NCBI GenBank assembly: GCA_913774715.1
Contig: CAJYHS010000109.1
Location: 42,639-106,638 of the forward strand
DNA: 64,000 nt
Source of the DNA: an uncultured Siphonobacter sp.
GTDB taxonomy: Bacteria; Bacteroidota; Bacteroidia; Cytophagales; Spirosomataceae
Direction: 5' to 3'
Shown: piece after piece, positions 44,814-53,169 of the stretch
Numbering within the stretch: the stretch's first letter is position 1
Layout of the letters: the number at the start of each line of letters is the position of its first letter
The notes under the pieces: model-generated
What the model was told of the DNA's origin: nothing
What the model saw: the letters and a program-made list of their open reading frames with translations, nothing else
Database searches by the model: none
Made by a program: the position numbers and the translations under genes

Positions 44814-46940
44814 ATGACGATTCATGTATTAAATCATACGGTTCGGAAGCTGGCCGAGCTGTTTTTCCCAGATAAACTAACTCATTCCTCAACTAAACAT
44901 CTCATTGAATCGGCCAAGATTTCCAAGGCTGAATCGCTGGAGGCTTTCATAGCGGAGTTAACAGAAAAAGCTTTCACTGTGGATCTGGCCCTGGTGAAGC
45001 ACGAAAAAAACGAAGACGATTTCTGGAAATGGAAAGAGGAAAGTGAGCACCCCTTTGTCTATTTTGAAAAAACCGGAGACGGTTATCGTCCCATCATTGC
45101 GGGTAAGGACCTAAAAAAGGGAAAACCTTATCACTTTGCCATTGAAGAATCGGGCGAACAAACGATTACCGGAGAAGGAATTACGCCAGTCAAAAATAAG
45201 AATGGCAAGGTAGTTTTTCTTACGGCTTTTCCCATGCACCCGCTTACGAAAGAAGGCGGCAATAACGAAGAAGCCGAACCTACTAATCCCTGGAGACGTA
45301 CGTTACAGCTCTTCAAAAACGAACGTCGCGACATCTATTACCTCTATCTCTACGCCATCGTTTCGGGCTTAATTGCCCTGAGCTTACCCTTGGGAAGTCA
45401 GGCCATTGTCGGGTTAATTCAAGGAGGGCTGGTCTTTTCTTCGGTGTATTTGTTGGCAGGTCTGGTTATTCTCGGCACATTGATTACGGGTATTTTACAA
45501 ATCGTTCAGGTATCCATTGTCGAGGTTTTGCAACAACGAATTTTCGCTAAAGCGGCTTTTGAATACGTCTATCGCATTCCTCGGATCAAGGTTGAATCGC
45601 TGAGCAAATATTATGCTCCGGAATTGATGAACCGCTTTTTTGATATTCTTACGATTCAGAAAGCCTTGCCTAAAGTGCTGATTGATATTACAGGGGCTTT
45701 AATCCAGATTTCATTTGGCTTGTTACTGCTCTTTGCGTATCACCCCATGTTCATTGTTTTTGGATTGTTAACCATCATTCTGATCTTCTTTGTCTTTCGG
45801 GTTAATGCCGCAAAAGGTTTGGAAACCAGCCTTAACGAATCCAAATACAAGTATAAAGTAGCCCAGTGGCTGGAAGATATTGCCCGGACGCTGAACAGCT
45901 TTAAAGTAGTTGGTAAAACCAATCTTCCTTTACAGAAAATGGATGATCTGGTGAGCCGTTACCTGCTATATCGGGAGAAGCACTTCAAAATTCTGCTCCG
46001 CATTTTCTATTACATGGTTGCCTTTAAAACGCTGGTTATCGCGGCTCTGCTGGTTTTAGGTATCTTCCTGGTTGTAGATCGTCAGATTACCTTAGGACAA
46101 TTCGTAGCCTCTGACATCATTATCGTTCTTATTGTGAGTTCGGTAGAAAAGCTAATTACCAGCATCGATACGATTTTTGATCTGGTAACAGCAACCGAGA
46201 AAATGGGAGCCGTTACGGACTTACCCCTGGAAAGAGACGGCGGTATTAACGTGCCCATTCGCGATCAGGAATTTTCGATGCAGACGCACAACCTTTCCTA
46301 CCGTTACCCAGATGGTAAAAGACCTGTTCTCCAGGGACTTAACTTGTCTATTAAGGCAGGTGAACGCATTGTGGTTACGGGTACAAATGGCGGTGGTAAG
46401 AATACCCTACTTCGAGTATTAAGCGGCATTCTGAGTGATTATGAAGGCAGTATTTCAGTGAATGGTTTCTCGTTGCGGGATATTCACCTGAGCGACTTCC
46501 GTAATGCCGTGGCGAAAAATGTTTCGCCCGAAGAGATTTTTGACGGTACTATTCTGGAAAACATCACCATGGGCCGGACGAATATTACCATTGAAGATGT
46601 TCGCTGGGTGATCGAAAGCCTGAATCTGACGGATAAAATCAGTCAGTTACCTAACGGTCTGGATACGCAGATGTTGTCGTCAGGACAACGGTTCTCGGAA
46701 AGTTTCAATGCCAAAATTACCGCAGCCCGCTGCATCGTCGAGCGACCTAAGTTGCTGATTTTCTCCGATTTTTACGGTTTGCTGGATCGGGAAGAAAAGC
46801 TACAACTCATCAAGTTTGTGTGTGATCATTCGCACCCCTGGACATTCATTACCATTTCCCACGATCCCGAAATCCTGGCGGCCTGCGACCGGGTTTTAAT
46901 TCTGGAAAATGGCAAAATTGTTAGTGACGGACCTTATTGA
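44814..46940 (+). CDS. type I secretion-like ABC protein with degenerate ATPase
   Basis: This is a 708-residue half transporter. Residues 1-160 are a soluble N-terminal domain without Cys-protease motifs. Residues about 165-450 hold an exporter-type membrane domain (LYAIVSGLIALSLPLGSQAI to IIVLIVSSVEKLI). The nucleotide-binding domain (about 475-708) has lost key residues: Walker A reads GTNGGGKNT, with Asn in place of the Mg-binding Ser/Thr; Walker B reads LLIFSDFYG, with Phe replacing the catalytic Glu; the signature is LSSGQ. The H-loop His (ITISHD) and the A-loop Tyr (YRYPDG) remain. It heads an operon with HlyD and TolC genes, so an export role is expected, with little or no ATP hydrolysis by this subunit alone. 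Confidence 0.88.
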   Translation: MTIHVLNHTVRKLAELFFPDKLTHSSTKHLIESAKISKAESLEAFIAELTEKAFTVDLALVKHEKNEDDFWKWKEESEHPFVYFEKTGDGYRPIIAGKDLKKGKPYHFAIEESGEQTITGEGITPVKNKNGKVVFLTAFPMHPLTKEGGNNEEAEPTNPWRRTLQLFKNERRDIYYLYLYAIVSGLIALSLPLGSQAIVGLIQGGLVFSSVYLLAGLVILGTLITGILQIVQVSIVEVLQQRIFAKAAFEYVYRIPRIKVESLSKYYAPELMNRFFDILTIQKALPKVLIDITGALIQISFGLLLLFAYHPMFIVFGLLTIILIFFVFRVNAAKGLETSLNESKYKYKVAQWLEDIARTLNSFKVVGKTNLPLQKMDDLVSRYLLYREKHFKILLRIFYYMVAFKTLVIAALLVLGIFLVVDRQITLGQFVASDIIIVLIVSSVEKLITSIDTIFDLVTATEKMGAVTDLPLERDGGINVPIRDQEFSMQTHNLSYRYPDGKRPVLQGLNLSIKAGERIVVTGTNGGGKNTLLRVLSGILSDYEGSISVNGFSLRDIHLSDFRNAVAKNVSPEEIFDGTILENITMGRTNITIEDVRWVIESLNLTDKISQLPNGLDTQMLSSGQRFSESFNAKITAARCIVERPKLLIFSDFYGLLDREEKLQLIKFVCDHSHPWTFITISHDPEILAACDRVLILENGKIVSDGPY

Positions 46941-47009
46941 TTTCCTAGCTCTCGTGTAGTTTAAAACCTGTTTTTACAGAAACTACCTACAGTCAATCAT
47001 TCTATAAAG

Positions 47010-48377
47010 ATGCTGAATATATCTCCCAAGCGAGTCGATCCGGATATGTCTGAGATCGAAATTAATTCACTAAAAACGCTTTCGACCCACCGAACGGGCC
47101 GTAAACTGGCCCGCTGGATTATTGGGATTCTGCTCATCTTGTTTATTGTTCTGTTCATGCCCTGGCAACAGAACATTAACGGTACGGGTACGGTAACGGC
47201 CCTTACCCCGCAGGATCGCCCCCAAACGGTACAGAATATCATTGCCGGAAGAATTGAAAGATGGCACGTCCGGGAAGGTCAGGCCGTTCAGAAAGGCGAT
47301 ACCATTCTGACGCTTTCCGAGGTTAAGGATGAATACTTTGACCCGAATCTGCCCGAGCGTTTAATTGAACAGGTTGGTGCTAAAGAAACCTCAGTGGAAG
47401 GCTATGAAACCAAAATCAGTGCGGTTGACAATCAGTTAACGGCACTGAGAAATGCCCTGCGTTTAAGTCTGGATAAGGCTCGAAATAAAGTATTGCAGTC
47501 TCAGGCAAAAGTACAATCGGACAGCGTGGACGTAATCAATGAGCAGATTCAGTTTCGCATTGCCGAAGTTCGTTTTGAGCGTTTCCAGCAGGGGTATAAT
47601 CAGGGATTATTTTCGAAAACAGAACTCGAAACCCGCGAATTAAGCTTTCAGGGGGCTCGGGCGAAACTGGTAGCCACGCAAAATAAACTGGCTATTTCAC
47701 GTCAGGATCTGATTAACTCCCGTATCGAGCTAAACTCGATTGAGGCTGAATACCAGAAAGAAATTGCCAAGTCATTCTCGGATCGTAGCTCAGCAGTATC
47801 TTCCCTGGGGGATGGTCGTAAAGAACTCTCGGAGTTACGAAATAAAGTAGCAAACGTCGGAGTTCGCCGCAATCAGTATGTCCTGAGAGCTCCTCAGAAT
47901 GGAATTGTGGTTAAAACGCTGAAAGCAGGGGTTGGTGAAACCATCAAGGAAGGCGAGCCTATTTGTACTTTACAACCGCTGAATCCTCAGATGGCCGTTG
48001 AATTATACGTGAAGGCCATGGACGTTCCTCTGATTCAGAAAAACCGGGAAGTACGGATTCGTTTTGACGGCTGGCCTGCTCTGCAATTCTCGGGTTGGCC
48101 TTCTGTCAGCGTGGGTACGTTTGGCGGTCGCGTCGTGGTTATTGACCAGGTTAACTCGCCCAATGGTGAATACCGTCTTCTGGTAACACCTAAGCTGGAA
48201 GAACGCCGGGATCACCCCTGGCCTAAGCAGTTACGTTTAGGCTCGGGTGTATACGGCTGGGTAATGCTGGATAGCGTTCCGGTATGGTATGAAATCTGGC
48301 GTCAGTTGAACGGCTTCCCACCTAGCCTTAAGGAAGAACCGAAAGGAGATTACGAAGGGAAGGGAGGTAAGAAATGA
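47010..48377 (+). CDS. HlyD-family membrane fusion protein
   Basis: This 455-residue adaptor links the inner-membrane ABC protein to TolC. A single N-terminal helix (WIIGILLILFIVLFMPW) is followed by half a lipoyl domain (IIAGRIERWHVREGQAVQKGD), a long coiled-coil hairpin from about residue 120 to 290 (VEGYETKISAVDNQLTALRN; KLAISRQDLINSRIELNSIE), the second lipoyl half (YVLRAPQNGIVVKTLKAGVG) and a beta-barrel domain. It starts 69 bases after the ABC gene and overlaps tolC by ATGA, so the three are one unit. Confidence 0.93.
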   Translation: MLNISPKRVDPDMSEIEINSLKTLSTHRTGRKLARWIIGILLILFIVLFMPWQQNINGTGTVTALTPQDRPQTVQNIIAGRIERWHVREGQAVQKGDTILTLSEVKDEYFDPNLPERLIEQVGAKETSVEGYETKISAVDNQLTALRNALRLSLDKARNKVLQSQAKVQSDSVDVINEQIQFRIAEVRFERFQQGYNQGLFSKTELETRELSFQGARAKLVATQNKLAISRQDLINSRIELNSIEAEYQKEIAKSFSDRSSAVSSLGDGRKELSELRNKVANVGVRRNQYVLRAPQNGIVVKTLKAGVGETIKEGEPICTLQPLNPQMAVELYVKAMDVPLIQKNREVRIRFDGWPALQFSGWPSVSVGTFGGRVVVIDQVNSPNGEYRLLVTPKLEERRDHPWPKQLRLGSGVYGWVMLDSVPVWYEIWRQLNGFPPSLKEEPKGDYEGKGGKK

Positions 48378-49828
48378 TGAATTCAGTCTTCCGTTTTCGG
48401 TTTTCAGTTTTCAGTTCTTGGAAGTTTTCCCGAAAGCTCCTTTTCCTTTTTATTCTGACGGGAAGTTACCATTTTGCTTTGGCTCAGGATTCGGTTCGGA
48501 TTTTTACCTTTTCTGATTACGCGGATCTGATCATCAAAAATCATCCCGTTATTAAACAATCCGAGCTTATTCCGGCAGATGCCCGTACAGAATTGATGCA
48601 GGCCCGGGGAATGTTTGACCCTAAACTGGCTTCGGATTTTAGTCGAAAAGAGTACAAAGACCGGGAATACTACAACCATTGGGAAAACTCACTGAAGATC
48701 CCCACTTGGCCTGGTATTGATCTGAAGGCCGGTTTTGACCGGAATACGGGTCCGTACATTAACCCTCAGTATCGCACACCGGATGCGGGTTTAGTGTACG
48801 CGGGACTGAGCGTTCCGCTGGCTCAAGGCTTACTGATTGATGCCCGCCGTTCTACCCTCCGACAGGCCCGGTTATTACAGGACATTGCCGAAGCTGATCG
48901 CCGGAAATTGGTTATTAAAATCATGTACGACGCTGCCAAGACCTATTGGGACTGGTATTTTGCCTATCAGCAATTTCGGTTTACTTCAGAAGGCTTAGAA
49001 CTGGCTCAGGTTCGTTTTACGGCGGTGAAGCAACGCGTAGAAATTGGCGATTTGGCTCCGATTGATTCCGTACAGGCTAAAATTACGGTTCAGGAACGGC
49101 AGGCGTCCTATCAGGAAGCTTTAATGGAATTTCAGAATACACGGCTGGGCATTTCCAATAATCTATGGACGACAGATGACGAACCCGCCGAGTTACCCGA
49201 GAACGCGATTCCGGGCGGCGTTACCCTACCCGAACCGACGCAGGAACAGCTAGATAATTTACTGGCCCGGGCTACTCAACAGCACCCGGAGCTGATTAAG
49301 TTTAATTTCAAGTTACAGCAGCTGGACATCGAACGGCGGTTTCGGCAAAATCAGTTATTGCCCGTCGTCAATGTGAGTTATAACTTCATCCGTGAACCGG
49401 TCAATATGGGTTCGTACGATGCAGGCTGGTGGATGACCAACAATTACAAAGTTGGGGCCGAAGTTAGTTTCCCTCTGTTTCTGAGAAAAGAACGCGGGAA
49501 ACTTCAGCAGGTTCGTATCAAACAACAGGACCTTCGCTTTGATCAGCAACAAACCCAGCGAACCATTGCTACTACGGTACGTCAGGTTTTTAATCAGGCC
49601 CGATCTTATCAGCAACAGGCTGAATTTCAGCGTTTGGCTACGGAAAACCAGGCAGTTTTGGTACGTGCGGAACAGCAAAAGTTCAATATTGGAGAAAGTA
49701 CGCTATTCCTGGTAAATACGCAGGAAACGAAATTGATCGACATGCTAATCAAGACGGAATCGTTGAGAACTAAATACGCCAAAGCTTGGGCCAACAGCTT
49801 GTACGCTGCCGGGAGTAACCCACAATAA
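48374..49828 (+). CDS. TolC-family outer-membrane efflux protein
   Basis: This 484-residue protein has the signal peptide KLLFLFILTGSYHFALAQ. The helical barrel repeats of the family are visible as two similar halves: long helices rich in Gln/Glu (RRSTLRQARLLQDIAEADRR; RVEIGDLAPIDSVQAKITVQERQ) and again near the end (QFNIGESTLFLVNTQETKLID-like). The first 16 residues (NSVFRFRFSVFSS) precede the signal peptide and are encoded by a copy of the TTTTCAGT-type repeat found elsewhere in the window. The ATG overlaps the HlyD stop. Confidence 0.93.
   Translation: MMNSVFRFRFSVFSSWKFSRKLLFLFILTGSYHFALAQDSVRIFTFSDYADLIIKNHPVIKQSELIPADARTELMQARGMFDPKLASDFSRKEYKDREYYNHWENSLKIPTWPGIDLKAGFDRNTGPYINPQYRTPDAGLVYAGLSVPLAQGLLIDARRSTLRQARLLQDIAEADRRKLVIKIMYDAAKTYWDWYFAYQQFRFTSEGLELAQVRFTAVKQRVEIGDLAPIDSVQAKITVQERQASYQEALMEFQNTRLGISNNLWTTDDEPAELPENAIPGGVTLPEPTQEQLDNLLARATQQHPELIKFNFKLQQLDIERRFRQNQLLPVVNVSYNFIREPVNMGSYDAGWWMTNNYKVGAEVSFPLFLRKERGKLQQVRIKQQDLRFDQQQTQRTIATTVRQVFNQARSYQQQAEFQRLATENQAVLVRAEQQKFNIGESTLFLVNTQETKLIDMLIKTESLRTKYAKAWANSLYAAGSNPQ
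48388..48422 (+). repeat. TTTTC(A/G)GT low-complexity repeat inside tolC start
   Basis: The tract CCGTTTTCGGTTTTCAG continuing with TTTTCAGTTC has 7-8-base units. Related tracts occur at 10208-10260 and 56606-56695, both intergenic; here it is translated as the start of TolC. Confidence 0.55.
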
Positions 49829-49896
49829 GTCCAGTTTCAGGAAGGATAGAACATTAACATCTCCTTAAAACTGAAAGCTTTTGAAACTAATTTGCT

Positions 49897-49904
49897 TATT
49901 TTTG
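49897..49904 (+). promoter_or_regulatory. candidate tatA promoter, -7 box TATTTTTG
   Basis: TATTTTTG matches the -7 consensus 88 bases upstream of the tatA ATG. A TTTG at 49880-49883 is too close to be a standard -33 box. Confidence 0.45.
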
Positions 49905-49992
49905 GTATTTAATTTCGACGAACACTAAACAACCAAAGGTTTTAGTGTCTAATTTTATAACTAGAACTTATTCACTAAAAACGACCATCATT

Positions 49993-50163
49993 ATGTTTGG
50001 AATGGGAGGACCCGAAGTTGCACTTATTGCTGTAGCCTTCGTACTGTTATTTGGAGCCAAGAAAATTCCTGAACTGGCTCGGGGACTAGGAAAAGGAATC
50101 CGTGAATTCAAGGATGCCTCAAAAGAAATCAGAGAGAACATCGAAAATCCAGGAAAAGAGTAA
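49993..50163 (+). CDS. tatA: Sec-independent translocase subunit TatA/E
   Basis: The track start at 49945 adds 16 residues; the ATG at 49993 gives [27 protein letters not shown], the classical TatA opening. The product has 56 residues: one short membrane helix, the [17 protein letters not shown] hinge and amphipathic helix, and a charged tail. It forms the pore component of the twin-arginine pathway for folded proteins. No tatC is in the window. The N-terminus differs from TatB by lacking a conserved Glu near residue 8 in a polar context, so TatA is preferred. Confidence 0.93.
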   Translation: MFGMGGPEVALIAVAFVLLFGAKKIPELARGLGKGIREFKDASKEIRENIENPGKE

Positions 50164-50182
50164 TTGCTCTTTTAGCCATATG

Positions 50183-50216
50183 AAAAGTCAGCTTCAATCA
50201 TGAAGCTGACTTTTTT
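50183..50216 (+). terminator. tatA terminator
   Basis: AAAAGTCAGCTTCA/TGAAGCTGACTTTT is a perfect 14-bp stem with an ATCA loop, followed by a T run. Confidence 0.92.
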
Positions 50217-50241
50217 GGTTTTGGTGAATAGCAAATCCATA

Positions 50242-50282
50242 ACAAATGCTCTTTCGGATTGCAAATCCGAAAGAGCATTTGT
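50242..50282. repeat. palindrome family A, copy 1 (19-bp stem)
   Basis: ACAAATGCTCTTTCGGATT and AATCCGAAAGAGCATTTGT are perfect complements around GCA. The core GCTCTTTCGGATT recurs at 50365. No T tract follows, and a terminator for tatA lies just before it. Confidence 0.85.
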
Positions 50283-50290
50283 AGTAATTC

Positions 50291-50336
50291 ATGTAGAGAC
50301 GCGACTTCATCGCGTCTGGGTAAGAGGCAGTTTTGT
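50291..50336 (+). repeat. palindrome family B, copy 1
   Basis: GTAGAGACGCGA-CTTCA-TCGCGTCT is followed by GGGTAAGAGGCAGTTTTGT. The hairpin AGACGCGA/TCGCGTCT and the tail are both repeated at 54827. Confidence 0.85.
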
Positions 50337-50364
50337 CACTATTCAAGGGGTTTTCATTATTAAC

Positions 50365-50393
50365 GCTCTTTCGGATTGTAAATCCGAAAGAGC
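50365..50393. repeat. palindrome family A, copy 2 (13-bp stem)
   Basis: GCTCTTTCGGATT and AATCCGAAAGAGC pair perfectly around GTA, the same core as copy 1 with one loop base changed. Confidence 0.85.
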
Positions 50394-50457
50394 ATCTTTC
50401 CTTCCAGACAGAGTCCTTCCAGGCTTGCGATTCGTTTATTGGGGCTTCTATAACTCA

Positions 50458-50488
50458 CGTAGAGACGCGACTTCATCGCGTCTCTACG
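50458..50488. repeat. palindrome family B, copy 2 (13-bp stem)
   Basis: CGTAGAGACGCGA and TCGCGTCTCTACG pair perfectly around CTTCA. This is the most symmetrical copy of the family. Confidence 0.88.
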
Positions 50489-50595
50489 CAGAAGGTCTTG
50501 AATTATGGCGACCTGCCGTGAATTGGCAAGCCAACATTATCTCACGCCAGCCAAACCTTTTTCGCTCATAAAGCACCACAGTTTGCGGTATCTCC

Positions 50596-50603
50596 TATTT
50601 TTG
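50596..50603 (+). promoter_or_regulatory. candidate promoter of YfhO-like gene, -7 box TATTTTTG
   Basis: TATTTTTG matches the -7 consensus 20 bases before the ATG at 50624. The track's GTG start begins at its last base. Confidence 0.5.
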
Positions 50604-50623
50604 TGCTTTCTATCTCTGTACGC

Positions 50624-53101
50624 ATGAAATCCACGCTTAGCAAGTTACTCCCTCATTTACTCGCCGTTCTGGTCCTGTTTGTACTGGCTGCTCTCTATGC
50701 CTCGCCTAGCTTGCAGGGCAAAGTGCTGGGTATGCACGATATTCAGCAGGCTCAGGCCGGAGCCCAAGAACTCAACGAATTCTACAAAGCCACGGGCCGC
50801 TGGGCTCTCTGGACCAACTCTATGTTTAGCGGAATGCCTGCCTATATGGTTGCGGGCGATTATCCTTATACGTTCGTCGGTAAAACCGTTTCCATTGCGT
50901 TGTCCGTCATTCCTGAAGCCATCCGGATCATTTTCCTGATGATGCTGGGCATGTACATCTTACTGACCACGATGGGCGTTCGTCGATGGCTGGCAGTGGT
51001 GGGAGCTTTAGCTTTTGCCTTCGGTTCATACAATATGATCTTTATCAAAGCCGGTCACGTCTCTAAAATGTATGCACTGGCGTATATGCCGGGTATTCTG
51101 GCCGGGGTGATGCTGGCCCTTCGCGGGCGTTACTGGATCGGCGGAGCCGTTACTGCTCTGTTTGTCTGTCTCGAACTGGCCGCTAACCACTTGCAAATCA
51201 CCTATTACTTCGCTCTGGCTCTGGTTCCTTACATCATCATGGAAACCATTGTTCAGATTAAGGAAGGTCGTCTGAAAAATCTCATCACAGCGGGTGTGGT
51301 TCTGGCCATTGCTGCCGCCGTGGGCGTAGGCAGTTATGGCGGCCGTTTAATGGTTACGCTGGACTATACGAAGGAAACCACCCGGGGTACCTCCGAGCTT
51401 TCGCTGCCCAAACCCGCCACTCCCGGAGCCGCCGCTGCCGCAAATACTCAAAATGGGCTGGATTACAACTATGCTTTTGAATACAGCTATGGCATTGGTG
51501 AAACGTTAACACTGCTAATCCCCCGCGTTTACGGTGGTGCCTCAGCGGAGCCACTTACCACAAATTCCGAGATTTACAAGATCATGACCCAACGCGGTAT
51601 GGATCCCGCTCAGGCCAAGCAAATTGTAGAGAATGGATTTTACACCTATTGGGGTGGCTTACCCATCAACGGTGGCCCGGCCTACGCTGGAGCTGTAGTG
51701 CTTTTCCTCTTTGTATTAGGTCTGTTCATCGTTAATACCCGCGTTAAATGGTGGATTGCCGGAGCTACGCTACTCATGCTCTTCATTGCCTGGGGAAGCA
51801 ATTTTTCCGCTTTTGGTAATTTCATGTTCGATCACTTCCCGTTGTATAATAAATTCCGGGCGGTTACCATGACGTTAAGTATTGTTCAGTTTCTAGTAGC
51901 CTTACTCGCCGTTTTAGCAGTACAAAACCTGATTGACCGTAAACCTACCTTTGCTGAACTTCGCCCAGCATTGCTTGCCAGCGTCGCTTTCACAGGCGGT
52001 TTAGCCTTATTAATCTGGTTGCTGGGTCCTTCGATCCTGGAGTTACGCAAACCCAATGAAAGCGTGCAGTTGGGCCAGATGTTTGGAGATCCGGCTTTTG
52101 GCACGGAAGTACTACGTGCCCTCATCGAAGATCGTGGTTCTTTACTGCGTTCCGATTCGTTGCGTACCCTGATTTTTGTATTGATTGCCGCCGCTCTGGT
52201 TTGGTTATATGTAACTAATAAAATCAAGGAGACAATCCTGATTGTCGGCCTCGGAGCAGTCGCTTTCTTCGATTTATTCTTCGTGGATAAACGTTACTTC
52301 AATAACAAAGATTTCTCCAGCAAAAGCGAAGCTCAGGCCCGTATTAGTCCAACGCCGGTAGATGAGCAAATTCTTCAGGATAAAGGCCTGAGTTACCGGG
52401 TACTCGATAACCGAGGTTACTTCATGAGCGATGCGAGTGTATCCTATTTCCATAAATCACTTGGAGGTTACCACGCCGCCAAGCTGAAACGTTATTCGGA
52501 ATTAATGGAATATGCTCTGCCGAAAAACTTCATGGGTGTGATTAACATGCTGAATGCCAAATATGTGATTCAACGCGATCCGCAAACGAATCAGGATGTG
52601 GTTCAGCAAAACCCGGAAGCCTTGGGGAATGCCTGGTTCGTTCAGAATTACCGACTCGTGCCCAATGCTAACGAAGAAATGAAGGCGATGGAAACGCTCA
52701 ATCCTAAGCAAACGGCGGTAATTGATCAACGTTACGCAAACGACCTGAAAGGATTAACATCCATCCAGTCGGACTCAACGAATTCAATCAAACTGGTTGC
52801 TTACGAACCTGATCGGATGAAATACGAGAGCAAGGCAGGCAGTGAACAATTGGCCGTTTTCTCGGAGATTTTCTACAAAGGCAATAACGACTGGAAATCG
52901 TTTATCGACGGTAACGAAGTACCTCACATTCGGGTTGATTACCTGCTGCGGGGTTTACGCGTTCCGGCGGGTACCCACACGATTGAATTTAAATTCGATC
53001 CTCCCGTCTGGAAAAAAGGAATGACTATCGACCTGATTTCCAATATTGCCCTGATTTTGCTAGTTATTGCGGGCGTGGTTATCGAAGTTCGTAAACGATA
53101 A
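50624..53101 (+). CDS. YfhO-family polytopic membrane protein
   Basis: From the ATG at 50624 the product has 825 residues. A helix-rich first half (LLAVLVLFVLAALYASPSL; IRIIFLMMLGMYILL) with more than ten membrane segments contains the first-loop motif GMHDIQQAQAGAQE. The soluble C-terminal portion has the family ending FSEIFYKGNNDWKSFIDG and LRVPAGTHTIEFKFDPP. YfhO proteins are GT-C-type and have been connected to glycosylation of cell-wall polymers in Firmicutes; in Bacteroidota the role is unknown. It is followed by a hairpin and then another large membrane-protein gene. Confidence 0.9.
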   Translation: MKSTLSKLLPHLLAVLVLFVLAALYASPSLQGKVLGMHDIQQAQAGAQELNEFYKATGRWALWTNSMFSGMPAYMVAGDYPYTFVGKTVSIALSVIPEAIRIIFLMMLGMYILLTTMGVRRWLAVVGALAFAFGSYNMIFIKAGHVSKMYALAYMPGILAGVMLALRGRYWIGGAVTALFVCLELAANHLQITYYFALALVPYIIMETIVQIKEGRLKNLITAGVVLAIAAAVGVGSYGGRLMVTLDYTKETTRGTSELSLPKPATPGAAAAANTQNGLDYNYAFEYSYGIGETLTLLIPRVYGGASAEPLTTNSEIYKIMTQRGMDPAQAKQIVENGFYTYWGGLPINGGPAYAGAVVLFLFVLGLFIVNTRVKWWIAGATLLMLFIAWGSNFSAFGNFMFDHFPLYNKFRAVTMTLSIVQFLVALLAVLAVQNLIDRKPTFAELRPALLASVAFTGGLALLIWLLGPSILELRKPNESVQLGQMFGDPAFGTEVLRALIEDRGSLLRSDSLRTLIFVLIAAALVWLYVTNKIKETILIVGLGAVAFFDLFFVDKRYFNNKDFSSKSEAQARISPTPVDEQILQDKGLSYRVLDNRGYFMSDASVSYFHKSLGGYHAAKLKRYSELMEYALPKNFMGVINMLNAKYVIQRDPQTNQDVVQQNPEALGNAWFVQNYRLVPNANEEMKAMETLNPKQTAVIDQRYANDLKGLTSIQSDSTNSIKLVAYEPDRMKYESKAGSEQLAVFSEIFYKGNNDWKSFIDGNEVPHIRVDYLLRGLRVPAGTHTIEFKFDPPVWKKGMTIDLISNIALILLVIAGVVIEVRKR

Positions 53102-53121
53102 ACTTAATCCAATGACCGTTT

Positions 53122-53154
53122 GAAAATGGCTGGTGCGTGCATCAGCCATTTTCC
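53122..53154 (+). terminator. hairpin after YfhO-like gene
   Basis: GAAAATGGCTG/CAGCCATTTTC is a perfect 11-bp stem with a 10-base loop, 20 bases past the stop; the T tract after it is short. Confidence 0.6.
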
Positions 53155-53169
53155 ATTTAGTTGACTGGT

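Noticed and set aside
50242-50488. Possible CRISPR array
   Set aside because: Repeats are perfect palindromes of two kinds with unequal spacing and no cas genes; spacers of constant length are lacking.
50200-50571. 123-residue ORF after tatA
   Set aside because: It consists of the terminator and palindromic repeats translated; peptide repeats such as NALSDCKSERA come from the DNA repeats.
50164-50623. RNA gene (tRNA or sRNA) in the gap after tatA
   Set aside because: No cloverleaf or known ncRNA pattern was seen; the structured segments are explained by a terminator and palindromic repeats.
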